64,000 nt of DNA from Skeletonema tropicum (lineage: Eukaryota; Bacillariophyta; Thalassiosirophyceae; Thalassiosirales; Thalassiosiraceae), in NCBI GenBank assembly GCA_037178625.1, contig CM074137.1:2542001-2606000 (forward strand), read 5' to 3'. Under the pieces are notes generated by a model, which made no database searches, was not told the origin of the DNA, and saw nothing but the letters and a program-made list of their open reading frames with translations. The position numbers and the translations under genes are program-made. Below, piece after piece: positions 10,855 to 20,470 of the stretch (positions are counted from its first letter, which is position 1; each line of letters begins with the position of its first letter).

Positions 10855-11367
10855 TCACGCACCCTTGCTGGAAAACTGTAATAATGAAGGTGATTCCAGC
10901 TTTTTGCTTTTCATCATCCCCGGAAGAATGCGTTTCCCCGGTATGATACCTTTCACGCCCCGCTTCAAAGCTTCCACTTTTTCTGCAATCGGATCGTACT
11001 TGATATGGTGGAAGGAGACATTCCTTTGCTCTCGGATCTTGCGTATTTCACGGACGGTTCTGGCAATCTCCCCGCGAGAATACCCCTCTTCCAGTAGCAT
11101 CTCTTGTCGAACCTGTGACGGTATAGCTAGCTGCCGCTTCGATCTTCGTGCATTACATTGAGATGATTCGTATGTCTCGAGGTCAATCCTGAGGGTATCA
11201 TCGGGCGAGTAGTTCCAGCCGAGGCCAACTGGTGGCCCGTTCGTTGTGGCTGGATTATCTGAGAGGATTCGATTGTACTCTCGGATTTCAACACAGTCGA
11301 ATGAAATCTTTCTTGTGACCCTGGTGGGATCTGGAGATGAGTCGTCTTGTGAATGATCGGGAGCCAT
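10855..11367 (-). CDS. Small diatom-type protein with IREY...GLGW signature
   Basis: 170 aa from the ATG at 11367 (MAPDHSQDDSS). The frame is open further upstream, but this start gives the usual short acidic N-terminus. The core reads ISFDCVEIREYNRILSDNP, then GPPVGLGWNYS, then an Arg-rich region (RRSKRQLAIPSQVRQEMLLE) and RGEIARTVREIRKIREQRN. From memory, this combination recurs in many diatom proteins of unknown function, often next to signalling or regulatory domains. There is no signal peptide or TM segment. The basic helical C-terminal half could bind nucleic acid or protein, but that is only a guess. It stands alone between two intergenic regions. Confidence 0.72.
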   Translation of the reverse strand: MAPDHSQDDSSPDPTRVTRKISFDCVEIREYNRILSDNPATTNGPPVGLGWNYSPDDTLRIDLETYESSQCNARRSKRQLAIPSQVRQEMLLEEGYSRGEIARTVREIRKIREQRNVSFHHIKYDPIAEKVEALKRGVKGIIPGKRILPGMMKSKKLESPSLLQFSSKGA

Positions 11368-12700
11368 TATTATTATTACGATACATTTGGTTTTGAAGAT
11401 GATACTACTGCCCTCCTGGCAATTTATCAATAATTCAAAATTCTTATTCTAAGCACAAGAGTTGATAACTCTATGCAGCGTGGGAAAGATCGACGAAGTA
11501 AGTTATATTTTTTGACGTGCAGAATACTAAGGAGACTATCATCGTGCGCAAAAATCACTCACCCTTTGCTAATGGCTCTTCTCAGCTACGCTGCGATCCT
11601 TTTCAATTGCAACTACAACACAGTAAGTACGTACAACAACATAATGGTGATCGTATTATTCTTGTTCATCTGTGTTCTTTAGGCCTTTGTAAATAGAGGG
11701 CGAGGGGGGAAAGCCCCTATATATTGAGGGTTCTAGAGGTGGCAAAGCTCATGGTAAAATGTTCGTAAATTGAGCCAAGGGCGGCATTCCCCTCCTGATG
11801 GGGGGATTACCGGGGGGGATATCCCCCCGATATTGGGCAGGCTAGCCCCCTATTTCCAAAGGCCTCGAGAGTTCTCATCAGTCACAGAATCACAATTTGT
11901 GGCCATGAGAAGTTCAAATAAATCTGCAGGCAGAAGGCTCGTTAGATACCAGATGGTATCCAACAACTTAGGGGGATACCGGATACCCCCAAATTTTCCA
12001 TTCTGTGCTTATTTTGTTACGAGTATTCAAAGGGATTTGGAGGGCGCCCGAAATTTAGTGCGTTTCTCGTGGATTTTACGTGGATGCAGGATGAGTGCAA
12101 GTATTTATTCCGCTGTTATAAATTTTGTGTGGGAAGAAAGAGAGAAGGGGGCCGAGACGGGTTATCTCTTTGTTCGTACGATTGGACGATGACAACTTTA
12201 CAAACATAAGTACTTACTTAAGTACGTTGCGTTGGTGTTCTTGAGGAAAGTCACCTGTCACTTGCGGATCTGCCTCTTCCTTGCTTTGACACGAAGCATT
12301 TGATTTTCATTCAATCATTTGGCAACACACATGGCCATTGCTACATATTATACTCTGCAGTGATTTTAATTCTTCCGTAGTCATCTTTGGCATTTTCTCC
12401 TCTCTTTTGACGCCTCTGTTCATCCTCGAAATGCTATTCATCATTGTTCATCCCATCAAAGAATAGCATGCACTCTCACGACAGATCGAGCGCTTGAAGT
12501 TGAGATGATGTGCATATGTACCCGAGACGGGTTATCTCTTTTCTGAGGAGCTATTTTAGCTGGATGAGAACAACAACAAAAGGGAGGGACAGCGCAGGAC
12601 GGAGGCCGGACGGAGCGGGACCACAGACCACATGCACAGCTCTTCCTTCACAACCACCAACCACAACCCACCCAAACAGCAAACTAACAGCACTGCGGCA
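11368..12700. other. Intergenic region with a G/C palindrome and a 19-bp direct repeat
   Basis: No gene is supported; the one longer plus-strand frame (11770-12192) begins with TTG and has no motif. Two structures stand out. One is a perfect 16-bp palindrome GGGGGGATATCCCCCC inside a G/C-run-rich stretch (about 11800-11830). The other is an exact 19-bp direct repeat CCGAGACGGGTTATCTCTT at 12152-12170 and 12522-12540, bracketing about 351 bp. The last about 100 bp precede the TPR gene start. Confidence 0.45.
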
Positions 12701-14685
12701 ATGGCAACCATAATCTCAGCACGGCTGCGGCTAAGTGGTGCTGTTAGAAGGGCAACTCCTTCTTATGTAAATTCGAGTAACAGTGCTCATTTTTCATTGA
12801 CGCAACATACAACAAATACGGCTGCTGCTTCTGAAAACATCGTCAACCGAGCTCATATCATTTTGCGACAAAATGATATTAGACAGCAGTATGCGTGGTT
12901 CTCTAATGCAGCTTCATCGTCGGGGATTCCACCAATTGATGTGACGGTAACAAAGGCGAGTCCTTCGGATTCTGATTCTGAAATCCCCGCTCATTTCAAA
13001 CAGCAGCAATACACACCTGATGATGTAGAAATCGAAGAAAACACATCTGATGATGATGATGAAAACAGTGACTCTTCGCCATCATCAACACCAAAGTTAT
13101 CTAAATCACAAGACCAAATAACCGAAGAAGAAATCCTCGAACTTCAGTCCGAGCTGCGCACGCATCACCGACATGCGGCTTACTCAGCGGCGCTTGAAAC
13201 TGCCACGGAACTTCTCGATCGGTGTACATCTCACTTTGGTAGGATGCACCCGGCAACTGCCTCAGCGTACAATAATGTTGGACTGATGAATAAGTTGCTT
13301 GGGAATTATGGAGAGGCAAAAAGTGCATTTCATGACTCATTGCAAATCTATGAAGAGGTGAGATAATTGTTGGTGCATTCGAAGGATTTTTGTGTTTTTA
13401 TGTTTTCGTTATATTATGTGGTAGTGCTGACTGCTTTATTCATTCTCTCTCGCAGATCGTCGGAAAGGATCATAGCTCCTATGCTGCTCCGCTTAGTAAC
13501 TTGGGTATGTTGGAGCGAAGTAGAGTATTAGAAAGCGAGGCAGAGGAGGGCGAAGAAGATAATGATGCTTCTGCACTAAACGAAGACGAAAGTAATGTAG
13601 AATTAGAAACACTTCGCGACAGCAATACTCCTGAACAAAAGACAAAGTTATCAGCTCTTGAACGCATGCAACTTAATGAGTCTGCAATTGAATACTTTGA
13701 TGAGGCATATCGAATCCGTCTGTCGGAGCTGGGAAGTAATCACCCACATACTATTCAGAGTCGGACTCAGTTAGGATCAGCCATTGCAGCGGCGGTGATT
13801 GCCGAAAGGAAGGGTAGAATAGGTGGTTTGATTGAGGGGGAGTTGCGCAAGTTGAAACAGAGTAAAGAAATGAAAGATCCGAAGGAGATGGAGGCATATA
13901 TACCTGAGGCTATTGCTCGAGCTGCCAAGTCTACATCTTCTTCCAAATTAACTCAAAGGAGATGGGATGCTGCTGAAGAACATCTTCGAGGAGCATTGCA
14001 TACCGCGTGCGAGAGTCCAAGAGGGGAAAGTGTGGCTGCATTGGTTTACTTACCGCTGGGTAACAATAATAAAGGTGACAATACAGATCAGGCAAGCGGG
14101 AGATCTGGATTGACTCTTCCTCCTAAGAAAGACCGAAGTTTGTCGAAAAAGCAACGTAAAATGGCAGAGAAGGAACGGAAACGTGAAAGGAGGCGTGCAA
14201 ATGCTATTGCAATGCAACAGAGTACCGCTATTGGCGGGGGTGTGGATAGTGGCAACACAGCTGATGGAAGGTTTGTGGCCATCCAAGGGTCTGCAAGCAA
14301 GGTAACCACTCTTTCTGCAGCCACGGCAGCTCAAAACTTGGCTGTGTTTCTCAAGCACTACTCTGATTGGGTGAGATTGAGCTTGTTGGATGCGAATAAT
14401 AAAGATCCATCTGAAAAAGCGAAGCTCAATCGAGTCATTCAAGAAGCGAGACATTTGTATGAAGCTGCTTTACACGTACGATCTCAGATACTTGACTCGC
14501 ATCATCCAGAAGTTGTCGCCTCTAAGTTTAGTCTAGCCGAGTTACTAGATTCTCCTGATGCAACATCAATCGGCTTTGAGAAGGAAGATTCAATTGACAG
14601 TGATAGAGCCAATGCGCTCAGGGAAGAGATTCTAACTGCTTACAACGTTGAAGAAAAAGAGGATGGTAAAGTCGATACCATTTAA
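12701..14685 (+). CDS. Tetratricopeptide (kinesin-light-chain-like TPR) protein, probably mitochondrial
   Basis: Two exons, 12701-13357 and 13456-14685, with a 98-bp GT-AG intron (phase 0), give 628 aa. The start at 12701 yields MATIISARLRLSGAVRRATP, a basic amphipathic presequence typical of mitochondrial import. An upstream in-frame ATG at 12632 would bury it. A low-complexity acidic stretch at about residues 108-140 precedes TPR units of the KLC type: ALETATELLDRCTSHFGRMHPATASAYNNVG, and its continuation across the intron with YEEIVGKDHSSYAAPLSNLG. Further units are AIEYFDEAYRIRLSELGSNHPHT and LYEAALHVRSQILDSHHPE. A Lys/Arg-rich insert lies in the middle (KKQRKMAEKERKRERRR). It is a protein-interaction scaffold with unknown partner. 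Its stop codon lies 8 bp from that of the convergent FPGS gene. Confidence 0.85.
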
Positions 14686-14693
14686 GTAAGACC

Positions 14694-16457
14694 CTAATTC
14701 TTTTTAGAATCACTGAAATTCTCCTGACTACTTCTCATTCCTGCTCCTGCTACTTCCGCTATCACAGCACTATCCCTAGGTTCTACAATTCCTAATGTTT
14801 CTCTCGCATCTGCCATGATGAAAACACTGCCACATACAACGAGCATTTCATTGTTGTGCGTCGCCAAATTTAATGCTTTCTGCACTTGTGTTGATACCGA
14901 CGAAACATCTCGTCCATCTTCATTTAGATTACCTGCTTGAGGTTTTTCGTAGTGAGAACCAGATAGCTTCGGGTTAGCCTCAAGAATTGATGATATGGAT
15001 GCAGCACGAGGATGAGAAGCTTCTACCAGATGAAGTTTGCTTGGATCAGACACGTAGTCGAGAAGTATATTGGTGCAGTATTTCAGATCTTTGTCTGCTG
15101 ACATTCCCACAACAATTCTTTGATTTGTAGTTGGATAATTGGCTCGAAGTTTGGCAATGAGGTAATCAATTGCTTGTGGGTTGTGTGCCACATCCAAGAT
15201 GACTCTGACATTCTTTTGATCGACCTTAATGTCCATTTCCTCAAAGCGACAAGGCGGCCGTATCTTTACACCTTCTTCTATTGTTTCTGGCAGAAAAAAC
15301 TTTGGAGTTATGCCCGTCTCGGCCATTCTTTCAGCCAAATGAAACTGGAGCAGTATCAATCCAGCTTTTGCTATACGTGAGTTCTCAGCATCGTAATCCT
15401 CAAACGTCTCATTTCCTTCAATCATCAACTGCTCCTCTTCTGCACCCAGTAAATCTTTACACTGGTATATTTGAGATGCTTTCTTTTCTTCCGCACACTG
15501 TTTGAGAGTCTCAAAAGGGACATTATTACCAACCAACACAGGACGACCTTCTTTGATGATGCCCCCCTTTTCTAACGCAATCAGCTCAATAGTATCTCCC
15601 AATATCCGAGTATGTTCCAATCCAATACTTGTAATTATTGACACTGCAGGATGCTGAATCACATTGGTAGCATCCAACCTCCCACCCAAGCCAGTTTCCA
15701 ACACTACCACTTCCACTCCTTCTTGTGCAAATGCACGGAATGCAAGCGCGGTCGTAACTTCAAAAAAGGTTGCAGGAATCTCTTGCTCTTCACATATATC
15801 ATATATTTCCTTCAGGTATTTTTCCACTTGAGCTTCCGAGAGTGGTTCTCCGTTGATTTGAATTCGTTCACGAAAGGAGGATATGTGAGGGGAAACAAAC
15901 AAACCAACCTTGTAACCCGCAAGACGAAGAGTGTTGGCTGTCTTTAGAGCAACACTACCCTTGCCATTGGATCCAGCAATATGTATCACTGAAATGTCAG
16001 GCTGATCCATGGGATTTCCTATTGCTTTGTGGAGTTTGTCCATGTTTTCTAAACCTAATTTGACTGGATTGAATAGATTTGTCATGTATAGTTTTCGAAC
16101 TAGCTTTTCATAGTTGCTCCATTCGCGTTGTTCTTTGACGCCATTATTCGCTGACTCAGTTTTAGATGTGTTGCTGCTAGCACCACTACTGCTGCTACGC
16201 ATGGCGCTGGATGATAGATTTAGTCGCGGAAATGAATAGGATGATGACGACTGGAATAAGTGTTGCGTTTTGGGAGTAGCATTAGCAAGACGTGTATGCC
16301 CACCACCACCTACGAAGGTTCGAACAAATGCGCTGCGAAAAATTGATGTGCCTCGTGTTCCATACGAAGCCATATCAGCGAAGAGAGTTGATTGGAAAGC
16401 GGACGATTGAACAGCTAAGCACAGTAGGATCAAGGGTAGCGACGGTGATGGGGGCAT
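14694..16457 (-). CDS. FPGS: Folylpolyglutamate synthase / dihydrofolate synthase, plastid-type presequence
   Basis: An intronless 587-aa frame. The Mur-ligase-type ATP site IHIAGSNGKGSV is at about residues 155-166. It is followed by the family stretches VGLFVSPHISSFRERIQ, VVVLETGLGGRLDATN, SIITSIGLEHTRILG, ALEKGGIIK and, in the C-terminal domain, VILDVAHNPQAIDYL. The enzyme adds glutamate to folates (and, in bifunctional members, to dihydropteroate) using ATP. The N-terminus MPPSPSLPLILLCLAVQSSAF is a signal peptide ending in an SSAFQS junction like the diatom ASAFAP motif. This suggests import through the four plastid membranes. The length is above the usual 430-500 aa because of the presequence and a Ser-rich linker. 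The upstream flank 16458-16742 separates it from the divergent MYND gene. Confidence 0.92.
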   Translation of the reverse strand: MPPSPSLPLILLCLAVQSSAFQSTLFADMASYGTRGTSIFRSAFVRTFVGGGGHTRLANATPKTQHLFQSSSSYSFPRLNLSSSAMRSSSSGASSNTSKTESANNGVKEQREWSNYEKLVRKLYMTNLFNPVKLGLENMDKLHKAIGNPMDQPDISVIHIAGSNGKGSVALKTANTLRLAGYKVGLFVSPHISSFRERIQINGEPLSEAQVEKYLKEIYDICEEQEIPATFFEVTTALAFRAFAQEGVEVVVLETGLGGRLDATNVIQHPAVSIITSIGLEHTRILGDTIELIALEKGGIIKEGRPVLVGNNVPFETLKQCAEEKKASQIYQCKDLLGAEEEQLMIEGNETFEDYDAENSRIAKAGLILLQFHLAERMAETGITPKFFLPETIEEGVKIRPPCRFEEMDIKVDQKNVRVILDVAHNPQAIDYLIAKLRANYPTTNQRIVVGMSADKDLKYCTNILLDYVSDPSKLHLVEASHPRAASISSILEANPKLSGSHYEKPQAGNLNEDGRDVSSVSTQVQKALNLATHNNEMLVVCGSVFIMADARETLGIVEPRDSAVIAEVAGAGMRSSQENFSDSKKN

Positions 16458-16742
16458 GGTAACGCGACGGAGGAAAGTTTGGGCGGCGTGATGGCATGGG
16501 CGGAGGTAGGGCGGAGGTGATGAGGTCGGCGTTTGGCGGAAATTTTCTAAAATGGGAGGTTGTAAAATGAAAATGCACTTTGCGCTAAAATTAATTGTGG
16601 TTGTGGTTCATTCGCCACTCTCCACCGCCACCGACCATGACAAAAAATGACATAAAACCCTTACATGCATGAAGTACTTACCTCTGACACATGAATGTGG
16701 CCAAGTCGATCGTCATTGTCAATAAACTGGTGATATTAGAGA

Positions 16743-17666
16743 ATGAGCGCAGCTATAGAGGGAAAAGTCAAGGGCACAGAGATGTGTTGTGCATCATGCG
16801 GCATCGCTGGAGTCGATGACGTCAAGTTGAAGAAATGCACTGCTTGCTATCTCGTCCGATACTGCAGCGTTGCATGCCAGAAGACTCACAGGCCAAAACA
16901 CAAGCATGAATGCAGAAAAAGAGCTACTGAGTTACGAGACGAACTGCTATTCAAGCAGCCCGAAACCAGCCATCATGGAGACTGTCCGATCTGTTGCTTG
17001 CCGCTCCCTGTTGAAGAATCAAGACATAGTATTATGGCATGTTGCAGCAAAATAATCTGTCTCGGCTGCAATTTTGCTAATCAAAAGCGAGAAGAAGAGG
17101 GAGGACTCGAGCGGAAGTGTGCATTTTGTAGACATCCAATTAAATGTGACGATGAAGAACTTGAAGTTATGGTGCAGAAAATGGCAGAGGCGAACGATCC
17201 TTTTGCAAATTATGCCATGGGTATTAGGTGCTACAATGCTGGGGACTACAAATCTGTGTTTGATTATTGGACAAAGGCAGCCAATTCTGGTAATGCGCAT
17301 GCGCATCATGGCCTATCGACTATTTATCGAGATGGGCATGGCGTTGAAAAGAACAAGAAAAAGCAGATTTATCACTTGGAAGAGGCCGCAATTGCGGGGG
17401 CCTCCAATTCGAGAACCATTCTTGGTTGTATAGAGCAGGGAAATGACAGTATGGATAGAGCTGTGAAGCACTGGATCATTGCCGCGAAACTAGGAGATGA
17501 TAATGCATTGAAAGCGATCAAGTTGTGTTATAAAAAGGGTATTGTGAGCAAGGATGATTTTGCCTCCGCTCTTCGTGCACACCAAGCTTTTGTAAATGAG
17601 ACAAAAAGTCCTCAGAGGGATGAAGTAGAATCAATGCAATATGATGACTTCAACACTGTGAACTAA
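16743..17666 (+). CDS. MYND / RING-like / Sel1-repeat protein (paralog 1)
   Basis: An intronless 307-aa frame. An N-terminal MYND zinc finger (CCASCG...CTACYLVRYCSVACQ...HKHEC, residues about 15-58) is followed by a RING-like Cys-rich module (CPICCLPL...CCSKIICLGC...CAFCRHPI, about 80-135). Sel1-like/TPR repeats come next (ANDPFANYAMGIRCYNAGDY, SGNAHAHHGLSTIYRDGHGV, HLEEAAIAGASNSRTILGC, VKHWIIAAKLGDDNALK). MYND and Sel1 modules mediate protein interactions, and RING-like modules can act in ubiquitin transfer. No substrate is suggested. It is closely similar to the gene at 19341-20264, including the 24 bp just before the ATG, so the two arose by recent duplication. A third relative with permuted order is at 38210. 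Confidence 0.85.
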   Translation: MSAAIEGKVKGTEMCCASCGIAGVDDVKLKKCTACYLVRYCSVACQKTHRPKHKHECRKRATELRDELLFKQPETSHHGDCPICCLPLPVEESRHSIMACCSKIICLGCNFANQKREEEGGLERKCAFCRHPIKCDDEELEVMVQKMAEANDPFANYAMGIRCYNAGDYKSVFDYWTKAANSGNAHAHHGLSTIYRDGHGVEKNKKKQIYHLEEAAIAGASNSRTILGCIEQGNDSMDRAVKHWIIAAKLGDDNALKAIKLCYKKGIVSKDDFASALRAHQAFVNETKSPQRDEVESMQYDDFNTVN

Positions 17667-17805
17667 CAAGAAATGAGAACAAAGCACTCTACTGCATAGG
17701 TACTATCGACAAAGCAGCACTCTCGAACATTCTAAGGCAAGCAGCCAATTGACTTGAGCAGATCTATCTCTTTATATATATATCTTGCCATCTATTTCCA
17801 CATCT

Positions 17806-18889
17806 TTACTTGTTCTGAACATAAATGTTCCAATTCAAAGCAGTAGCCACTGTCACCCAAAGTCCCGTCGGCACCAAAAACAACCCAGCTGTTTCATCCA
17901 CTTGATAGAACAAATATACACACGTCCACAATACACTCCAAAATGCCAAGATTACTGCAAGACCACGTCCAGTACATTGCAATCCGAAGAAGACTTGTTT
18001 GTCCCATGCAAGTTAATAGAATAAGAATAGGTGAGAAGAAGTAGTATGCATTCTCTATTTTGTTTACGGGGCGAAGCCACGCGCTTACCTTTGTTCCAAG
18101 CATCTCCAAGTGCAAGATGCGTGCAATAAGCCAATATAGGGATATTAGGATAGTGAACGCCATTCCTACTCTGTGTAGCTAGTAGTTTCGACACGGCAAT
18201 GAATTGAGTAGGTTTACTAATGATCAGCCACATGATGGGGAAAAGCCATCCTGGCGGGTTCCATTTTGGCTTCTTTAATCCACTATACCAATCAGGGTTG
18301 GGAGTAGAGTTTGGATCCAGTACCTGTTTACTTGCCGCACTTAGACCCATGTCGACTATGCTTCCAAAGGTAGAAGATGCAAAGATGATGATGAGGAGAG
18401 TTGTTGTTTGAACGATACGTTTTGTTAATGATGAGACGAAGTTGATATTGGTGCTTAGTTTGAGGAGTTGGTACATGAGGGTGGTTTCAAAGGCTGATTA
18501 TAGGAGCACATTGTTACGCAGTAATAGATCGTGAGCATGAACAAATAAATGTAACTTCCATATCAACCAAGCGAGGTGAAAAGACACAGAGTAGTATTTT
18601 ACTCACCAGCCCCAATACCAACTTTTCCCAAGAGAACCGGCGTAGTATCGCAACAGTCGCCACCACGAACACAAAATACCGATGTATTATCAACAGCACT
18701 GATGTCTTTCCTGTTGATTACCCCACGTACAGCAGCATTATCCAATGGTATTCGCTTCAGTAGAGTTTTGCTCTTATTACTTTTGATCGTGCTTTGAGGA
18801 GTAGCAGCTGCGCCGCCACATGAGATGAGCGCACTCAATAGTAATAACGAAAGGAGCACATTCGATGAGGAGGTTAGTAGACGATTCAT
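17806..18889 (-). CDS. TspO/MBR-family protein with N-terminal signal extension
   Basis: Three exons: 18889-18607, 18493-18089 and 17993-17806. The introns are 113 and 95 bp, both GT-AG and phase 1, and the product is 291 aa. Splicing gives ...VGIGA-AFETTLMYQL... and ...LGDAWNK-VFFGLQCTGRG.... The core has the TspO signature: WYSGLKKPKWNPPGWLFPIM, then TM-rich sequence with LGDAWNKVFFG and a C-terminal TALNWNIYVQNK. The family comprises five-helix, Trp-rich membrane proteins that bind porphyrins and sterols (peripheral benzodiazepine-receptor family). The first exon adds a signal peptide (LLTSSSNVLLSLLLLSALIS) and a linker with CVRGGDCC. Typical TspO proteins are about 160 aa, so about 115 residues are extra. 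The gene sits between two MYND paralogs. Confidence 0.85.
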
Positions 18890-19060
18890 CTTATCGATGT
18901 CGTGGACAATGAGAACTGACACCCTACTTATCCCTGATGCCAGCCTGATGAGCCGGGACCGACCTATCTCCATCAAAAAATAGTAGAAGATACCCTCGAA
19001 AAAGAAAATTCGGGCATAAATGAAAATAGGAGGGGGCCCCCTTCGATCAAAACAACTTCT

Positions 19061-19180
19061 TATCACCGATCTGGTGTGAATTTGTCAATAATGAATACCT
19101 TTGTCTTCGCTTGTACCCATCCTTCTTGTCTTGGGGGGTTTCTTGGGGCTAGTGAACACACTCGCCCGTCAATCTCCGAT
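19061..19180. repeat. Dispersed intergenic repeat, copy A
   Basis: About 120 bp with clear similarity to 41524-41646. Shared blocks include TGTC-ATAATGAA, GTACCCA-CCT-CTTGTCTTGGGG, TTTCTTGGGG and GAACACA-CTGCCCGTCAAT (a few substitutions and 1-2-bp indels). It lies about 160 bp upstream of the MYND paralog 2 ATG. It has no coding signal and could be a remnant of a small transposable element or a shared upstream element. Confidence 0.65.
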
Positions 19181-19340
19181 CTCCCTCAAAATCAAAAATT
19201 CAGCAGACTCGCTCACAGCACCTAATAGCCACAACTTTTGCTCTCAACAATCAACAATAGATATGGTAGAGGAATGAAACCTCGTATGATAAGAACGACA
19301 GTGTTGCGAAGTCCTATCAATAAACTGGTGATATTAGAGA

Positions 19341-20264
19341 ATGAGCGCAGCTAAAGAGGAAGAAGAGGAGAACGCGATGATATGTTGTGCATCATGCGGC
19401 ATCTCTGGCTCTGAAGTCGATGACATCAAGTTGAAAAGATGCACTGCTTGCTATCTCGTCCGATACTGCAGCGTTACATGTCAGAAGACTCACAGGCCAA
19501 AGCACAAGCATGAATGCAGGAGAAGAGCTGCTGAGTTACGTGATGAGATGTTATTCAAGCAACCTGTAAGCAGAGACTGTCCGATCTGCTGCTTGCCGCT
19601 CCCGATTGAAGGATCAAAAAGTACTTTCACGGCATGTTGCAGCAAAATGATATGCGTCGGCTGCGATTTCGCTAATCAAAAGCGAGAGGTGTTAGGGAGA
19701 CTCCAGCCGAAGTGTGCATTTTGTCGACATCCAATTCCATTTGACAAGGAAGAATCTAAAATTATTGCGCTGAGGAGGGCAGAGGCGAACGATCCTGTTG
19801 CCATGCTTCACGAGGGGCTTCGGCGCTACGATGCGGGGGACTATGAAGCTGCGTTTGATTACTGGACAAAGGTAGTAGATTCAGGTGATATTGATACGAT
19901 GATATATGCCCATTTGAAGTTATCTACCATGTATCGAGATGGGCACGGTGTTCAGAAGAACAAAAAAAAGGAGATTTACCACTTGGAAGAGGCCGCAATT
20001 GCGGGGGACCCAGCTGCGAGAAACAGACTTGGTTGCATAGAGGAGGGTTATGGCAGATTGTATAGAGCTGTGAAGCACTGGATCATTGCCGCGAAACTAG
20101 GAGATGAGAATGCATTGGATACGCTCAAGTCGTGCTATAAAAAGGGCATTGTGAGCAAGGATGATTTTGCCACTGCTCTCCGTGCACACCAGGCTCTTGT
20201 AAATGAGATAAAAAGTCCTCAGAGGGACGAAGCAGAAGCATCTGTGCAAAGGTATGGTGGGTAA
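19341..20264 (+). CDS. MYND / RING-like / Sel1-repeat protein (paralog 2)
   Basis: An intronless 307-aa frame, the closest relative of the gene at 16743-17666. It has the same MYND finger (CCASCG...CTACYLVRYCSVTCQ), RING-like module (CPICCLPL...CCSKMICVGC...CAFCRHPI) and Sel1-like repeats (YDAGDYEAAFDYWTKVVDSG, STMYRDGHGVQKNKKKEIYH, VKHWIIAAKLGDENALD). The sequence from about 24 bp before the ATG (TCAATAAACTGGTGATATTA) into the first codons is shared with paralog 1, so the copy included the proximal 5'UTR. An extra codon pair in the MYND linker (SGSEVDD) and changes in the first Sel1 unit show divergence. The gene converges on the P450 gene (206 bp between stops). Confidence 0.85.
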   Translation: MSAAKEEEEENAMICCASCGISGSEVDDIKLKRCTACYLVRYCSVTCQKTHRPKHKHECRRRAAELRDEMLFKQPVSRDCPICCLPLPIEGSKSTFTACCSKMICVGCDFANQKREVLGRLQPKCAFCRHPIPFDKEESKIIALRRAEANDPVAMLHEGLRRYDAGDYEAAFDYWTKVVDSGDIDTMIYAHLKLSTMYRDGHGVQKNKKKEIYHLEEAAIAGDPAARNRLGCIEEGYGRLYRAVKHWIIAAKLGDENALDTLKSCYKKGIVSKDDFATALRAHQALVNEIKSPQRDEAEASVQRYGG

Positions 20265-20470
20265 TAGTTCCATAGAATGTTCTACTAATGACCAACACCA
20301 ATGCATTTCCCATTCGTACAAACGAATTCGCGAACAATTCCAATATGACTGGCGGAGGAAGGCTGGCATTATCTATGACAGGCTTCGATTCCAATGGAGA
20401 ACTTTTGCTGCGTTGCTGCCAACAATTCCATACAGGTCTCCAACAACTTCAATCACTATGACAGAAGATT

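Noticed and set aside
11770..12192. 140-codon plus-strand frame
   Set aside because: It starts at TTG, crosses the G/C palindrome, and has no domain or coding-like composition.
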